From contig NZ_DASRBQ010000097.1 in NCBI RefSeq assembly GCF_035653575.1, positions 25,961 to 89,960 on the forward strand: a DNA stretch of 64,000 nt, in the 5' to 3' direction. The notes under the pieces are model-generated. The model was not told where the DNA came from and did no database searches. It worked only from the letters and a program-made list of their open reading frames with translations. The DNA is from Actinocrinis sp035653575 (lineage in GTDB: Bacteria > Actinomycetota > Actinomycetes > Streptomycetales > Catenulisporaceae). Of the stretch, positions 25,536-34,225 are shown one piece after another; position 1 is the first letter of the stretch, and each line of letters begins with the position of its first letter. A program made the translations under genes and the position numbers.

Positions 25536-27809
25536 ATGACTGACCAGCTTCCGGCCGTACCGGAAGAAATCACGTGGCCGGCTCCGTTCGCCGCCCTTCC
25601 CAGCCCTCCGCCGGCGAAGCGGTCGCGGTTGCAGCGCGCCTACCTCGGCGATCCCGAGGATCCGCGCTGGGCAAGGCCCGCGCTGCTGGCGACGCTCGCG
25701 CTGAGCGCGGCGCTGTACTTGTGGAACCTGACGGCCAACGGCTACGCGAACGAGTTCTACGCGGCCGCGGTGCAGAGCGGGACCAAGAGCTGGTCCGCGA
25801 TGTTCTTCGGCTCGATCGACACGGGGAACTTCATCACGGTCGACAAGCCGCCGTTCGCGCTGTGGGTGATGGAGGTCTCGACCCGGATCTTCGGCTTCTC
25901 CAGCTTCGCGATGCTGGCGCCGATCGCGCTGTGCGGCGTGGCCGCGGTCGGCGTGCTGTACTCGGCGGTACGCCGGGCCTTCGGGCACGCGGCGGCCTCG
26001 GTGGCCGCGCTCGTCATGGCCCTGACTCCGATCACCGTGGCGATCAACCGGGACAACAATCCGGACCCGGTGCTCGTGCTGCTGATGACGCTCGGCGCCT
26101 GGTTCACCCTGGAGGCGCTGCGCACCAAGCGGCTGCGGCCGCTGCTGTGGGCGGCCGTGATGGTCGGCTGCGCATTCAACACGAAGATGCTCCAGGCGTA
26201 CATCGCCTTGCCCGCGCTGGTGCTGGTGTACCTGTTCGCGGCCGAGGGCGGATTCTGGAAGCGCATCAGGCATCTGACGATCTTCACCGGCGTGCTCGCG
26301 GTCGCGTCGTTCTGGTGGATGCTGATCGTCGACGCTATCCCGGCGAGTTCGCGTCCTTATATCGGCGGCTCTTCGACGAACTCCGTGTGGGACCTGGTGA
26401 TCGGGTACAACGGCCTCGGCCGGATCACCGGGAACGAGTTGGGCAACGGCGGCGGGGGCGCCGGCGCGAGCTTCTCCGGAACCTCGGGCTTCGGCCGCCT
26501 GTTCAACGACATCCTCGGCACGCAGATCTCCTGGCTGCTGCCCGCGGCCGCGATCCTGGGCATCGCGGCGCTGGTGTTGCGCGGCAAGTCGCCACGCACC
26601 GATCCGGTCCGGGCCTCGCTGCTGCTGTGGGGGCTGTGGCTGGGCGTGCACTTCGTCGTGTTCTCATATCAGCAGGGCACGATGCACCCGTACTACGTCA
26701 CGACTCTGAGTCCTGCGATCGGCGCGCTGGTCGGCGGAGGCGGCGCGGTGGTCTGGGAGCGGATGCACGAGCGCAACTGGGCGTGGCTGGTCATCCCGGC
26801 GGCGGTCGCGGTCAGCGCGCTGTGGTCGATCGCGTTGCTGCACCGCAGCTCGTACGCGACGTGGCTGGTCCCCCTCATCGCCATCGCGGCGATCGTCGCG
26901 ATCGGCGCGCTGGTGGCCGTGCGGCTGCGGCCTCGGCAGCGCGCGCGGTTCGGCGCGGTCGGCCTCGCGGCGCTGCTGTTCGCCGGGCTTGCCGGGCCGA
27001 CCGCCTTCGCGGCCGCGGCGGCGAACTCGACCGTCAACGGGACCAATCCGCTGGCGGGGCCGTCGAACGGCTCGATGGGCGGTCCCGGCGGCGGCGCCTT
27101 TGGCCGGCGCGGCGGCGCGGTGGACGGCTTCGAACCCGGCGGTTTCGGTGCGCAGGGAGGGCCGGGCGGCCAGCTCGGCAAGCTGCCTTCGTTCGGCGGC
27201 GGTTCCGGTTCAGGTTCCGGCGGCGGCCAGGGCGGTTTCGACGGTCCGGGCGGCTTCCCGGGCGGCCAGATGGGAGACCTCCCGGGTCTCTCCTCGGGCG
27301 GCGCCGGAGGCAGCGGTACCGGCAGACTCGGCGGTTTCGGCGGTCCTGGCGGCGCCCAGCTGTCCTCGGCGATGATCAGCTACCTCGAGGCGAATCAGGG
27401 CTCCGCGAAGTGGCTGCTCGCGGTGGCGAACTCGAACTCGGCCGCGTCGATCGAGCTGCAGACCGGGCGCTCGGTGATCTCCATGTGGGGCTTCACCGGC
27501 AGCGACCCGGCGATGACCGCGGCCAAGCTGCAGCAGCTCGTGGCCTCCGGCGAGCTCAAGTATGTGATGCTCGGCGGCGGTATGGGCGGTGGCGGCTTCG
27601 GCGGATTCGGCGGCGGCAACTCGGCGAGCAGCCAGGTGCAGACCTGGGTGGAGCAACACTGCACCGCGGTGTCGGCCAGCGCCTACGGCGGCTCCAGCTC
27701 CTCGTCCAGCGGTTCGTCGACGACGAGCTCGACCTCCGCCTCCGGCCTGTATGCGTGCACGGCCGGCGCCGCGTCGAGTTCGTCCTCCTCGTCCGGAGGC
27801 ACCGCCTGA
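25536..27809 (+). CDS. GT39/ArnT-like membrane glycosyltransferase (YkcB-like)
   Basis: 757 residues. The first ~490 residues hold about 12 membrane helices, with an early external loop containing ANEFYAAAVQSGTKSW and FITVDKPPFALWV, the Asp/Glu-bearing loop of PMT/ArnT-type C-glycosyltransferases. INRDNNPDPVLVLL is also family-typical. Residues ~500-620 are Gly/Phe-rich low complexity. The C-terminal ~130 residues (KWLLAVANSNSAASIELQTG, VISMWGFTGSDP, LKYVMLGGG) form the external domain of YkcA/YkcB proteins. It should transfer the lipid-linked sugar made by the upstream GT2-GtrA protein to a surface acceptor that is unknown. A second Ser/Gly-rich tail ends the protein. Confidence 0.85.
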   Translation: MTDQLPAVPEEITWPAPFAALPSPPPAKRSRLQRAYLGDPEDPRWARPALLATLALSAALYLWNLTANGYANEFYAAAVQSGTKSWSAMFFGSIDTGNFITVDKPPFALWVMEVSTRIFGFSSFAMLAPIALCGVAAVGVLYSAVRRAFGHAAASVAALVMALTPITVAINRDNNPDPVLVLLMTLGAWFTLEALRTKRLRPLLWAAVMVGCAFNTKMLQAYIALPALVLVYLFAAEGGFWKRIRHLTIFTGVLAVASFWWMLIVDAIPASSRPYIGGSSTNSVWDLVIGYNGLGRITGNELGNGGGGAGASFSGTSGFGRLFNDILGTQISWLLPAAAILGIAALVLRGKSPRTDPVRASLLLWGLWLGVHFVVFSYQQGTMHPYYVTTLSPAIGALVGGGGAVVWERMHERNWAWLVIPAAVAVSALWSIALLHRSSYATWLVPLIAIAAIVAIGALVAVRLRPRQRARFGAVGLAALLFAGLAGPTAFAAAAANSTVNGTNPLAGPSNGSMGGPGGGAFGRRGGAVDGFEPGGFGAQGGPGGQLGKLPSFGGGSGSGSGGGQGGFDGPGGFPGGQMGDLPGLSSGGAGGSGTGRLGGFGGPGGAQLSSAMISYLEANQGSAKWLLAVANSNSAASIELQTGRSVISMWGFTGSDPAMTAAKLQQLVASGELKYVMLGGGMGGGGFGGFGGGNSASSQVQTWVEQHCTAVSASAYGGSSSSSSGSSTTSSTSASGLYACTAGAASSSSSSSGGTA

Positions 27810-27838
27810 CCGCGGCGACCGCGTGGCGCAGAGCACAG

Positions 27839-27871
27839 CGCCCCTTCTCGTCAGAGCGACGAGAAGGGGCG
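27839..27871. promoter_or_regulatory. Perfect 14-bp inverted repeat in front of nadE
   Basis: CGCCCCTTCTCGTC and its exact complement flank AGAGC, ending one base before a -10 box. It could terminate upstream transcription or serve as an operator for a NAD-responsive regulator. The lack of a T-tract after it makes a pure terminator less likely. Confidence 0.6.
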
Positions 27872-27883
27872 TATGCTTTGAGC
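27872..27883 (+). promoter_or_regulatory. -10 element for a leaderless nadE transcript
   Basis: TATGCT (27872-27877) lies six bases before the nadE ATG at 27884, and no Shine-Dalgarno is present. This is the arrangement of leaderless actinobacterial mRNAs. The -35 region would fall inside the inverted repeat. Confidence 0.55.
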
Positions 27884-29650
27884 ATGGCGCAGCTGCGGAT
27901 CGCTCTGGCACAGATCAACCCGACCGTCGGCGACCTCGCCGGCAACGCGGCGCTGATCCTCGACTCGGCCCGCGCGGCGGCCGCGCAGGGCGCGCACATC
28001 CTGGCCACGCCCGAGATGGGGCTCACCGGCTATCCGATCGAGGACCTGGCGCTGCGCCCCTCGTTCGTGCAGGCCGCCCGCGCCGCACTGGACCAGCTTG
28101 CCGCCCGGCTCGCCGACGAGGGGCTCGGCGAGCTGGTGGTGATCGCCGGATATCTCGACGGCATCGCGGACGACGAGCCGCGCATCGGCCGCCCGGCCGG
28201 CTCGCCGCTGGACGCCGCCGCCGTGATCCACCGCGGCTCGGTGCTGATCCGCTCGGCCAAGCACCACCTGCCGAACTACGGCGTGTTCGACGAGTACCGG
28301 TACTTCGTGCCGGGAGACGTGCTGCCGGTCATCCGGGTGCGTGGTGTCGACGTCGCCCTGGTCATCTGCGAGGACATGTGGCAGGACGGGGGTCCGGTCG
28401 CCGCGGTCGCCGAGTCCAATGCCGGGCTGCTGCTCTCCATCAACGCCTCGCCGTACGAGCTGAACAAGGACGACGTGCGGTATGAGCTGCTGGCCAGGCG
28501 CGCCGCCGAAGCCGGGTGCCCCATCGCCTACGTCAACCAGGTCGGCGGGCAGGACGAGCTGGTCTTCGACGGCGACTCGATCATCGTCGGCGCGGACGGC
28601 CGGGTGCTCGCGCGCGCCGGGCAGTTCACCGAAGAGCTGTTCGTGACCGATGTCGAGCTGCCCGCCGCGGAAGGCCCGGCGCAGGACGCGATCGCGAGCA
28701 ACGGCCTGGCGATCCGGCGCGTCGTCGCCTCCACCGAACCCACCGAGCCGTACCAGCCGCGCCCGGCCGTCATCACGCCGCGCCTCGACGACCTCGGCGA
28801 GATCTACCAGGCGCTGGTCACCGGCCTTCGCGACTACGTGCGCAAGAACGGCTTCTCGACCGTGCTGCTCGGGCTTTCCGGCGGCATCGACTCGGCGCTG
28901 GTCGCGGCAATCGCCTGCGACGCGCTCGGACCGCAGAACGTATACGGCGTCTCGCTGCCCAGCCGGTACTCCTCGGACCACTCCAAGGACGACGCCAGTG
29001 ACATGGCGCGGCGCACCGGCCTGCACTACGAGACGGTCCCGATCGCGCCGATGGTCGAGGCGTATCTCAAGACCCTTGCCGACTCCGGCACCGCGCTGAC
29101 CGGGCTGGCCGAGGAGAACCTCCAGGCCCGGGTGCGCGGCACGGCGCTGATGGCCCTTTCGAACCAACGCGGGCACCTGGTGCTCGCCACCGGCAACAAG
29201 TCAGAGCTCTCGGTCGGCTACTCGACCCTCTACGGAGACGCGGTCGGCGCGTTCGGACCGATCAAGGACGTCTCGAAGACGCTGGTGTGGGCGCTGGCGC
29301 GGTGGCGTGACGAGGAGGCCGAGCGGCGCGGCGAAATCCCGCCGATCCCGCGCAACTCGATCGAGAAGGAGCCGAGCGCCGAGCTGCGGCCAGGCCAGCG
29401 GGACACCGACTCGCTGCCGCCCTACGAGGTGCTGGACGAGATCCTGGAGCTGTACGTCACCGGCGACCACGGCCGCGAGGAGATCGAGGCCCGCGGCTTC
29501 GACACCGAGCTGGTGCAGCGGGTGCTCAAGCTGACCGACACGGCCGAGTACAAGCGGCGCCAGTACCCGCCGGGCACCAAGATCTCGGCCAAGGCCTTCG
29601 GGCGCGACCGGCGGCTGCCGATCACGTCCAGCTGGCGCGAGACCGCCTGA
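27884..29650 (+). CDS. nadE: Glutamine-dependent NAD+ synthetase
   Basis: 588 residues in two domains. Residues 1-270 form a nitrilase-like glutaminase with the Glu-Lys-Cys triad visible at ATPEMGLTG, KHHLPNYGVFDEYRYF and VICEDMW. Residues 300-588 form the ATP-dependent synthetase with the PP-loop LGLSGGIDSAL, LLALSNQ-like region, TGNKSEL and the C-terminal AYKRRQYPPG-like loop. It amidates nicotinic acid adenine dinucleotide, the last step of NAD synthesis. The frame is open far upstream through the preceding gene, but the family N-terminus (MAQLRIALAQINPTVGD) fixes the start at 27884. Confidence 0.95.
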   Translation: MAQLRIALAQINPTVGDLAGNAALILDSARAAAAQGAHILATPEMGLTGYPIEDLALRPSFVQAARAALDQLAARLADEGLGELVVIAGYLDGIADDEPRIGRPAGSPLDAAAVIHRGSVLIRSAKHHLPNYGVFDEYRYFVPGDVLPVIRVRGVDVALVICEDMWQDGGPVAAVAESNAGLLLSINASPYELNKDDVRYELLARRAAEAGCPIAYVNQVGGQDELVFDGDSIIVGADGRVLARAGQFTEELFVTDVELPAAEGPAQDAIASNGLAIRRVVASTEPTEPYQPRPAVITPRLDDLGEIYQALVTGLRDYVRKNGFSTVLLGLSGGIDSALVAAIACDALGPQNVYGVSLPSRYSSDHSKDDASDMARRTGLHYETVPIAPMVEAYLKTLADSGTALTGLAEENLQARVRGTALMALSNQRGHLVLATGNKSELSVGYSTLYGDAVGAFGPIKDVSKTLVWALARWRDEEAERRGEIPPIPRNSIEKEPSAELRPGQRDTDSLPPYEVLDEILELYVTGDHGREEIEARGFDTELVQRVLKLTDTAEYKRRQYPPGTKISAKAFGRDRRLPITSSWRETA

Positions 29651-29685
29651 CGGTCCGTCCGGCCACGCGGTGGTGCGGCCCTGAC

Positions 29686-30453
29686 CTACGCGCTGACCGA
29701 CTCGCTATCGCTGCGTTCGGCGGCTACGGGTCCAGTAATCGGAGCGCCCGCCGGCTCGCTCGGCCTCGCCGCCGCACCGCGCAGCAGGTCATCGGTGAGG
29801 CCGACGCTGAACTCCTGGCCGACCGGCTCGCCCACCGGGAGCCGGGTGGCGTTGAGCATGGTCGAGGTCAGGATCAGCATCGTCCGCTCGACGTCGAGAT
29901 CGGCGCGCAGCTCCCCGGTCGCGATGCCGCGCCGCAGCACCTCGCGGTACAGGTCGCGGCGCGGCTCGATGACGACCTCGTGGTAGCGGCGGTACAGCGT
30001 CGGGTTCGCCTTGCTCACGTTCGTCAGCACGTTGTAGGCCGAGCCGCTGTGCTCCTCCTGCAGGTGTCGGCGCATCTTCTCGAGCAGGAAGATCAGGTCC
30101 TCGCGCACCGAGGCACCGGGCGGCACGATCTTCTCGTGGTCGGGGTGCAGGCGGCGGCAGATCGCGTCGATGACCAGCGCTTCCTTGTTCGGCCAGCGCC
30201 GGTAGATGGTGGCCTTGCCCACCTTCGCCTCGGCCGCGATCATCTCCATGGACAGCGCGTCGTAGGTGGCGCCCTCGGAGAACAGGGCGAAGACCGCGTC
30301 GAGGATCGCCTCCTCGGCCTGGTCGCTGCGCGGCCGGCCCGGCCGCCGCGCCGCCGCGGCGGGCGCGGCTGGCGCGGGCGGACCGGGCTGGGCGTGGTCC
30401 TTCATCTTCATCGTCGAGTGCTCATCCGTATCCGGTTCGTGAACGGCCCCCAC
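29686..30453 (-). CDS. TetR/AcrR family regulator of the adjacent exporter
   Basis: 255 residues. After an Ala/Pro-rich N-terminal ~40 residues comes a TetR HTH (RRPGRPRSDQAEEAILDAVF, MEMIAAEAKVGKATIYRRW) and a C-terminal domain of the AcrR type with a disordered tail. It begins five bases after the stop of the exporter gene on the same strand, so the two form an operon and it likely represses that operon through the repeats at 32131-32204. The GTG at 30453 has AAGG upstream; ATG 30411 is a plausible shorter start. Confidence 0.88.
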   Translation of the reverse strand: MGAVHEPDTDEHSTMKMKDHAQPGPPAPAAPAAAARRPGRPRSDQAEEAILDAVFALFSEGATYDALSMEMIAAEAKVGKATIYRRWPNKEALVIDAICRRLHPDHEKIVPPGASVREDLIFLLEKMRRHLQEEHSGSAYNVLTNVSKANPTLYRRYHEVVIEPRRDLYREVLRRGIATGELRADLDVERTMLILTSTMLNATRLPVGEPVGQEFSVGLTDDLLRGAAARPSEPAGAPITGPVAAERSDSESVSA

Positions 30454-30457
30454 GACC

Positions 30458-32089
30458 TTATGCGGTCACGCTTTCGGCGGCCTGAGGCGCGCCCTGAGGC
30501 GCACCGGAACCCGTTCCCGCGCCGCGGCGCGGCAACCAGGCGAGCACCAGCAACGCGGCCAGCACGGCGACCCCGGAGGCGCACAGCGTCGAGACGTGCA
30601 GCGCGTGGACGAAGGCGTTGTCGGCCGGAGCCAGCAGCTGGACCGCCTGCGGGTGCTGCGCCGCGGACTGCGCGACAAAGCCCTGCGTCGCCTCGATCGA
30701 GCCGCTGACGTCGTGCGCGACGCCCGCGGGCACCCCAGACCCGGTCAGCACCGGCTCGATCTTGCCGCGGTAGGCCGAGGTGAGCACGGTACCGAGCACC
30801 GCGACGCCGAGCGCGCCGCCGACCTGACGCACCGTGTTGTTGATCGAGGAGCCGATCCCGGCCCGCTCGCGCGGCAGCGAGGTCATCACCGTGGTGGTCG
30901 CCGGCGGCATCACCAGCGCCATCGCGATGCCCTGCAGGGCCGCGATCACGCCGTAGACCCACATCGCCGAGTGCACGCCGATGAACTGGTACAGCGACAG
31001 CGCGACCGCGATCAGCAGCAGGCCGCTGAAGGAGACCGTGCGCGCCCCGAACCTGCTGACCACGTTCGCGGACAGCGGCGAGAAGATGACCTGCGCGGCG
31101 GCGAAGGGCAGCACCCACAGGCCCGCCTGCAGCGGGGTGTATCCGCGCACGGACTGCAAGTAGAAGGTCAGGAAGAACAGGCTGCCCATCATCGCGAAGA
31201 AGGACAGCGCGACGGAGATCACGGCCGCGGAGAACGGGCGGTTGCTGAACAGCCGCACGTCCAGCGCGGGGTGGTCGGTGTTGCGCTCCCAGACCACGAA
31301 CAGCGCGAGCAGCGCCACGCCGATCACCAGGGGACCCCAGACCGCGGGCTTGCCCCAGTCGCCGGTGTCGCCGCCGTGGATGACGCCGTAGACGAAGATG
31401 ACCAGGCCCGCCATGGAGAGCAGCACGCCGGCCGGGTCGAGCTTGCCCGGGTTCGGGTTGCGCGACTCGGGCACCATGAAGGTCATCGCGATCAGGCCGA
31501 TGATGATGATCGGCACGTTGATCAGAAAGACCGAGCCCCACCAGAAGCTGTCCAGCAGCGCGCCGCCGACCACCGGGCCGATGGCCACCGCGAGGCCGAC
31601 CGAGCCGGCCCACACGCCGATGGCCTTGCCCTGCTCGTGGCGGGGGAAGACGTTGGCGATCACGGCGAGGGTGCTGGGCATGATCGCGGCGCCGGCGAAG
31701 CCCATCGCGGCCCGCGCGGCGATCAGTTCGCCGGGGCTGCCGGCGTACGCGCACAGCACCGAGGTGATGCCGAAAAGCACCATGCCGAGCATCAGGATCC
31801 GCTTGCGGCCGAGCCGGTCGGCCAGGATGCCCCAGGTGAACAGCAGTCCGGCGAAGATCAGGGTGTAGGAGTTGATCGACCATTCCAGGTCGGATTGGCT
31901 CGCGCCGAGGCCGTTCGGCTTGGGCAGCGCGATCGTCTTGAGCGCGACGTTGAGCACCGTGTTGTCGAGCACGACGACCAGCAGCGAGAAGACCAGTACG
32001 CCGAGGATCAGCCAGCGGCGCGGGTGGCCCGCGGCATCGCTGATCGGCGGGCCGTCCGCGGCGCGCGCCGCGGGAGAGTTCTGTGCCAC
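30458..32089 (-). CDS. DHA2 family (14-helix) MFS drug exporter
   Basis: 543 residues. Motif C-type and DHA2 signatures are present: LVVVLDNTVLNVALKTIALP in helix 1, GILADRLGRKRILMLGM (motif A), AIGPVVGGALLDSFWWGSVFLIN in helix 5 (motif C), and R in helix 4 near AARAAMGFAGAAIMPS. These proton antiporters export drugs, dyes or own metabolites. GGAGGGG lies five bases before the GTG start. First gene of a two-gene operon with its TetR. Confidence 0.92.
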   Translation of the reverse strand: MAQNSPAARAADGPPISDAAGHPRRWLILGVLVFSLLVVVLDNTVLNVALKTIALPKPNGLGASQSDLEWSINSYTLIFAGLLFTWGILADRLGRKRILMLGMVLFGITSVLCAYAGSPGELIAARAAMGFAGAAIMPSTLAVIANVFPRHEQGKAIGVWAGSVGLAVAIGPVVGGALLDSFWWGSVFLINVPIIIIGLIAMTFMVPESRNPNPGKLDPAGVLLSMAGLVIFVYGVIHGGDTGDWGKPAVWGPLVIGVALLALFVVWERNTDHPALDVRLFSNRPFSAAVISVALSFFAMMGSLFFLTFYLQSVRGYTPLQAGLWVLPFAAAQVIFSPLSANVVSRFGARTVSFSGLLLIAVALSLYQFIGVHSAMWVYGVIAALQGIAMALVMPPATTTVMTSLPRERAGIGSSINNTVRQVGGALGVAVLGTVLTSAYRGKIEPVLTGSGVPAGVAHDVSGSIEATQGFVAQSAAQHPQAVQLLAPADNAFVHALHVSTLCASGVAVLAALLVLAWLPRRGAGTGSGAPQGAPQAAESVTA

Positions 32090-32130
32090 GGGATCCCCTC
32101 CAAGGTTCCCCGGGCCCCGACTGAATCGGG

Positions 32131-32204
32131 ACCGTTCCGTTTCGTAATCCCGGTAGTGGGAGGGAGCCTACCGCGCCACCTTCCAATACGCAACCGTTCC
32201 GTAT
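32131..32204 (-). promoter_or_regulatory. Candidate TetR operators of the exporter operon
   Basis: Two related elements lie upstream of the exporter: ACCGTTCCGTTTCGTAA near 32131 and the interrupted palindrome ATACG-N9-CGTAT (32186-32204) containing AACCGTTCCGTAT. Both share ACCGTTCCGT, as expected for a dimeric TetR repressor binding twice. Confidence 0.55.
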
Positions 32205-32307
32205 CTATGGAGCGGGCAAAGCGCTTGTGGACTCAAAGCAATGAGTCGGCAATGAAGGGTGGGGCAGGTGTTGTCTGCCGGACAGGTTTGGTAGGGTCAC
32301 GCCCACT

Positions 32308-33012
32308 GTGAGCGAGGCATACCGGCGATCCGAAGGGAGCCGGGACGAGCCGTGGACTCAGCACTCTGAGCCGCGCAGGCCGCCCCGGCACATAGGCATC
32401 GATCCAGGACAGGCCGCGGAATTCCGCCGCCGACTGGACTATCAGGGATCTGCGGAACTGATTCCGACCGCGGGCCCGGACGCGCCCGCCGATCAGGGGC
32501 CTGCGATCAAGGCGGTGTGGGAGCCGAAGCCGGTGGACGCGGTCCACGCCGGGCTGGGCACCCGCCGGCGCGACCGTCGGCAGACCACGCGGCCGAACCA
32601 GTCGGCAGCAGGCCAGGCGCGCGTGAAGAAGGCGGCCCGGCGCAAGAAGCGCACCGTCGTGGTCGGCGGCGCCGCCGCGACCGCGGTGGCGGTCGGGGCG
32701 CTCGGTTTCATGACTTTCCACGACGGCGGCGGCTCGCTCGGCAGGGGCGCCGCGGCCAACGTGATCCCGGTCTCCTCGCCGGGCGCGACCTCCACCGGCC
32801 AGGGCGCCGACAGCACGATCGGCTCCAGCCTCTCGGTCACCGCCAGCCCCTCGCACTCCGCGACGCCGAGCCACTCGCCCTCGCCGAGCGCGACGCCGTC
32901 CAAGGCGGCATCGGGCACGGCCACTCCGAGCGCGACCCGCTCGGGCAGCCCGAGCCCGACCCCGCGGCCCTCGCGTACGCAGCAGACCTGCTTCCTGATC
33001 TTCTGCGGCTGA
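32308..33012 (+). CDS. Single-pass membrane protein with Ser/Thr/Pro-rich external tail
   Basis: 234 residues, no recognised family. The first ~110 residues are charged and likely cytoplasmic, with a basic cluster RVKKAARRKKR. One membrane helix follows (VVVGGAAATAVAVGALGFM). The outer ~95 residues are repeats of Ser/Pro/Thr (SPSHSATPSHSPSPSATPS), a wall-spanning and possibly glycosylated stalk, ending with CFLIFCG containing two cysteines. The GTG start at 32308 is preceded by only a weak ribosome site. It converges on thiE. Confidence 0.65.
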   Translation: MSEAYRRSEGSRDEPWTQHSEPRRPPRHIGIDPGQAAEFRRRLDYQGSAELIPTAGPDAPADQGPAIKAVWEPKPVDAVHAGLGTRRRDRRQTTRPNQSAAGQARVKKAARRKKRTVVVGGAAATAVAVGALGFMTFHDGGGSLGRGAAANVIPVSSPGATSTGQGADSTIGSSLSVTASPSHSATPSHSPSPSATPSKAASGTATPSATRSGSPSPTPRPSRTQQTCFLIFCG

Positions 33013-33030
33013 CCGGTTCGGCGAGTTCGG

Positions 33031-33717
33031 CTACCCGGCGCGACCCGCCGAGCGCACCCGGGCGGCCAGCGCGGCCGCGGCAGCCGCCGGATCCGGCGCC
33101 TCGGTGATCGCACGGACCACGACCACCCTGCGCGCGCCTGCCGCGAGCACCTGATCGACCGTCCCGAGGTCGATGCCGCCGATCGCGAACCAGGGCGGCG
33201 CGGACGGCTCGTCCGGCGCGGCCACCTTCGCCGCGTACTGCACCAGGCCTAGTCCCGGCGCGGTTCGGCCCGGCTTCGTGGGCGTCGGCCAGCACGGTCC
33301 GACACAGAAGTAACCGGTCAGCGGGTCGGCCAGCGCGGCATCGACCTGCTGCTCGCTGTGCGTCGAGCGGCCGAGCAGGACGCCGGGCCCGACGATGCGG
33401 CGCGCGGCGGGCGTCGGCAGATCGTCCTGGCCGAGATGCAGCACCGGTACTCCGGCCGCGAAGGCGACGTCCGCCCGGTCGTTGACCGCGAGCAGCTTGC
33501 CGTGCCGCGCGCAGGCGTCCGCGAACTGTTCGAGCAGCGCCAGTTCCCGGCCGGCCTCCAGGCCCTTCTCACGCAGCTGGACGATGTCGACGCCGTGCGA
33601 GAGGACCGCGTCAAGGAAGTCGGGCAGGTCGCCGCGCGACTGCCTGCCGTCAGTGCAGAGGTAGAGGCGGGCGTCGCGCAGCTCGGCCCGCGGCGCACCG
33701 CTCTCGACCATCGCCAC
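33031..33717 (-). CDS. thiE: Thiamine-phosphate synthase
   Basis: 228 residues. It couples HMP-diphosphate with the thiazole phosphate to give thiamine phosphate. Family marks are DIVQLREKG (diphosphate-binding Arg-Glu-Lys), LLAVNDRADVAFAAGVPVLHLGQDDLP, GRSTHSEQQ, and the PTPTKPGRTAPGLGLV loop that closes over the active site, then AIGGI. Four bases separate its start from the stop of the Rv2175c-like gene upstream, so the two are co-transcribed. No riboswitch is visible before this operon, unlike thiOSG. Confidence 0.95.
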   Translation of the reverse strand: MAMVESGAPRAELRDARLYLCTDGRQSRGDLPDFLDAVLSHGVDIVQLREKGLEAGRELALLEQFADACARHGKLLAVNDRADVAFAAGVPVLHLGQDDLPTPAARRIVGPGVLLGRSTHSEQQVDAALADPLTGYFCVGPCWPTPTKPGRTAPGLGLVQYAAKVAAPDEPSAPPWFAIGGIDLGTVDQVLAAGARRVVVVRAITEAPDPAAAAAALAARVRSAGRAG

Positions 33718-33720
33718 TGA

Positions 33721-34116
33721 TCAGAATCCGAGCGCGTGCGCGCGGCGGCGCACCTCGGTGCCCCGGTTCTCGGCCAGCGCCTGCACCGGGGTGCCGGGCA
33801 GCGACTCGTCGGGGGTGAAAAGCCAGCGCACCGACTCCTCTTCGGTGAAGCGGTTGTCCGCCAGCAGGGTGAGGGTGCCGGGCAGCCCCTTGAGGATCTG
33901 CGTTCCGTCCAGGAATGCCGCGGGCACCGAAAGGACCCTGGATTCGCCCCGGCGCACGGCCGCCAACTGGTGTTCCTTGAGCAGCTGACGCGTGCGGTTG
34001 ACCGGGAGGGAGAGGCGCTCGGCGACCTCGGGAAGGGTGAGCCAGGCAGGGACGAGCTCTTCGAGCTCGGCGGAGATGGATGTCACGGTAACCAGATTGC
34101 CATGGCGATACGACAC
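33721..34116 (-). CDS. Rv2175c family DNA-binding protein
   Basis: 131 residues. An N-terminal winged HTH (WLTLPEVAERLSLPVNRTRQLLKEHQLAAVRR) is followed by the Rv2175c C-terminal domain (FLDGTQILKGLPGTLTLLADNRFTEEESVRWLF). In M. tuberculosis the protein is phosphorylated by the kinase PknL encoded beside it, which weakens its DNA binding. A PASTA kinase gene lies 3.3 kb away here, with the thi genes in between. The start could be GTG 34116 or GTG 34086; neither has a clear ribosome site. Confidence 0.88.
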   Translation of the reverse strand: MSYRHGNLVTVTSISAELEELVPAWLTLPEVAERLSLPVNRTRQLLKEHQLAAVRRGESRVLSVPAAFLDGTQILKGLPGTLTLLADNRFTEEESVRWLFTPDESLPGTPVQALAENRGTEVRRRAHALGF

Positions 34117-34225
34117 GGCCCAATGGATAGCGCGGGCTGCTCGGCGCCGATCGGCAGCCGATCGGCGGAAAGTTGCGGGCCCTGGTTTACCCCACGCTCA
34201 GCAAAAAGCCCTAGGGTGTCGGCCT

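Noticed and set aside
27839..27871. Plain intrinsic terminator between the GT39 gene and nadE
   Set aside because: The stem is strong, but the following bases are TATGCTTTG with no T-tract, and they form the -10 of nadE. Kept as an ambiguous regulatory repeat instead.
25574..27883. A 1,358-residue fusion protein ending in NAD synthetase
   Set aside because: The reading frame of nadE stays open through the preceding gene on the same strand, but that part translates to Arg/Gly-rich sequence in the wrong frame of the GT39 gene. The NadE family N-terminus sets the start at 27884.
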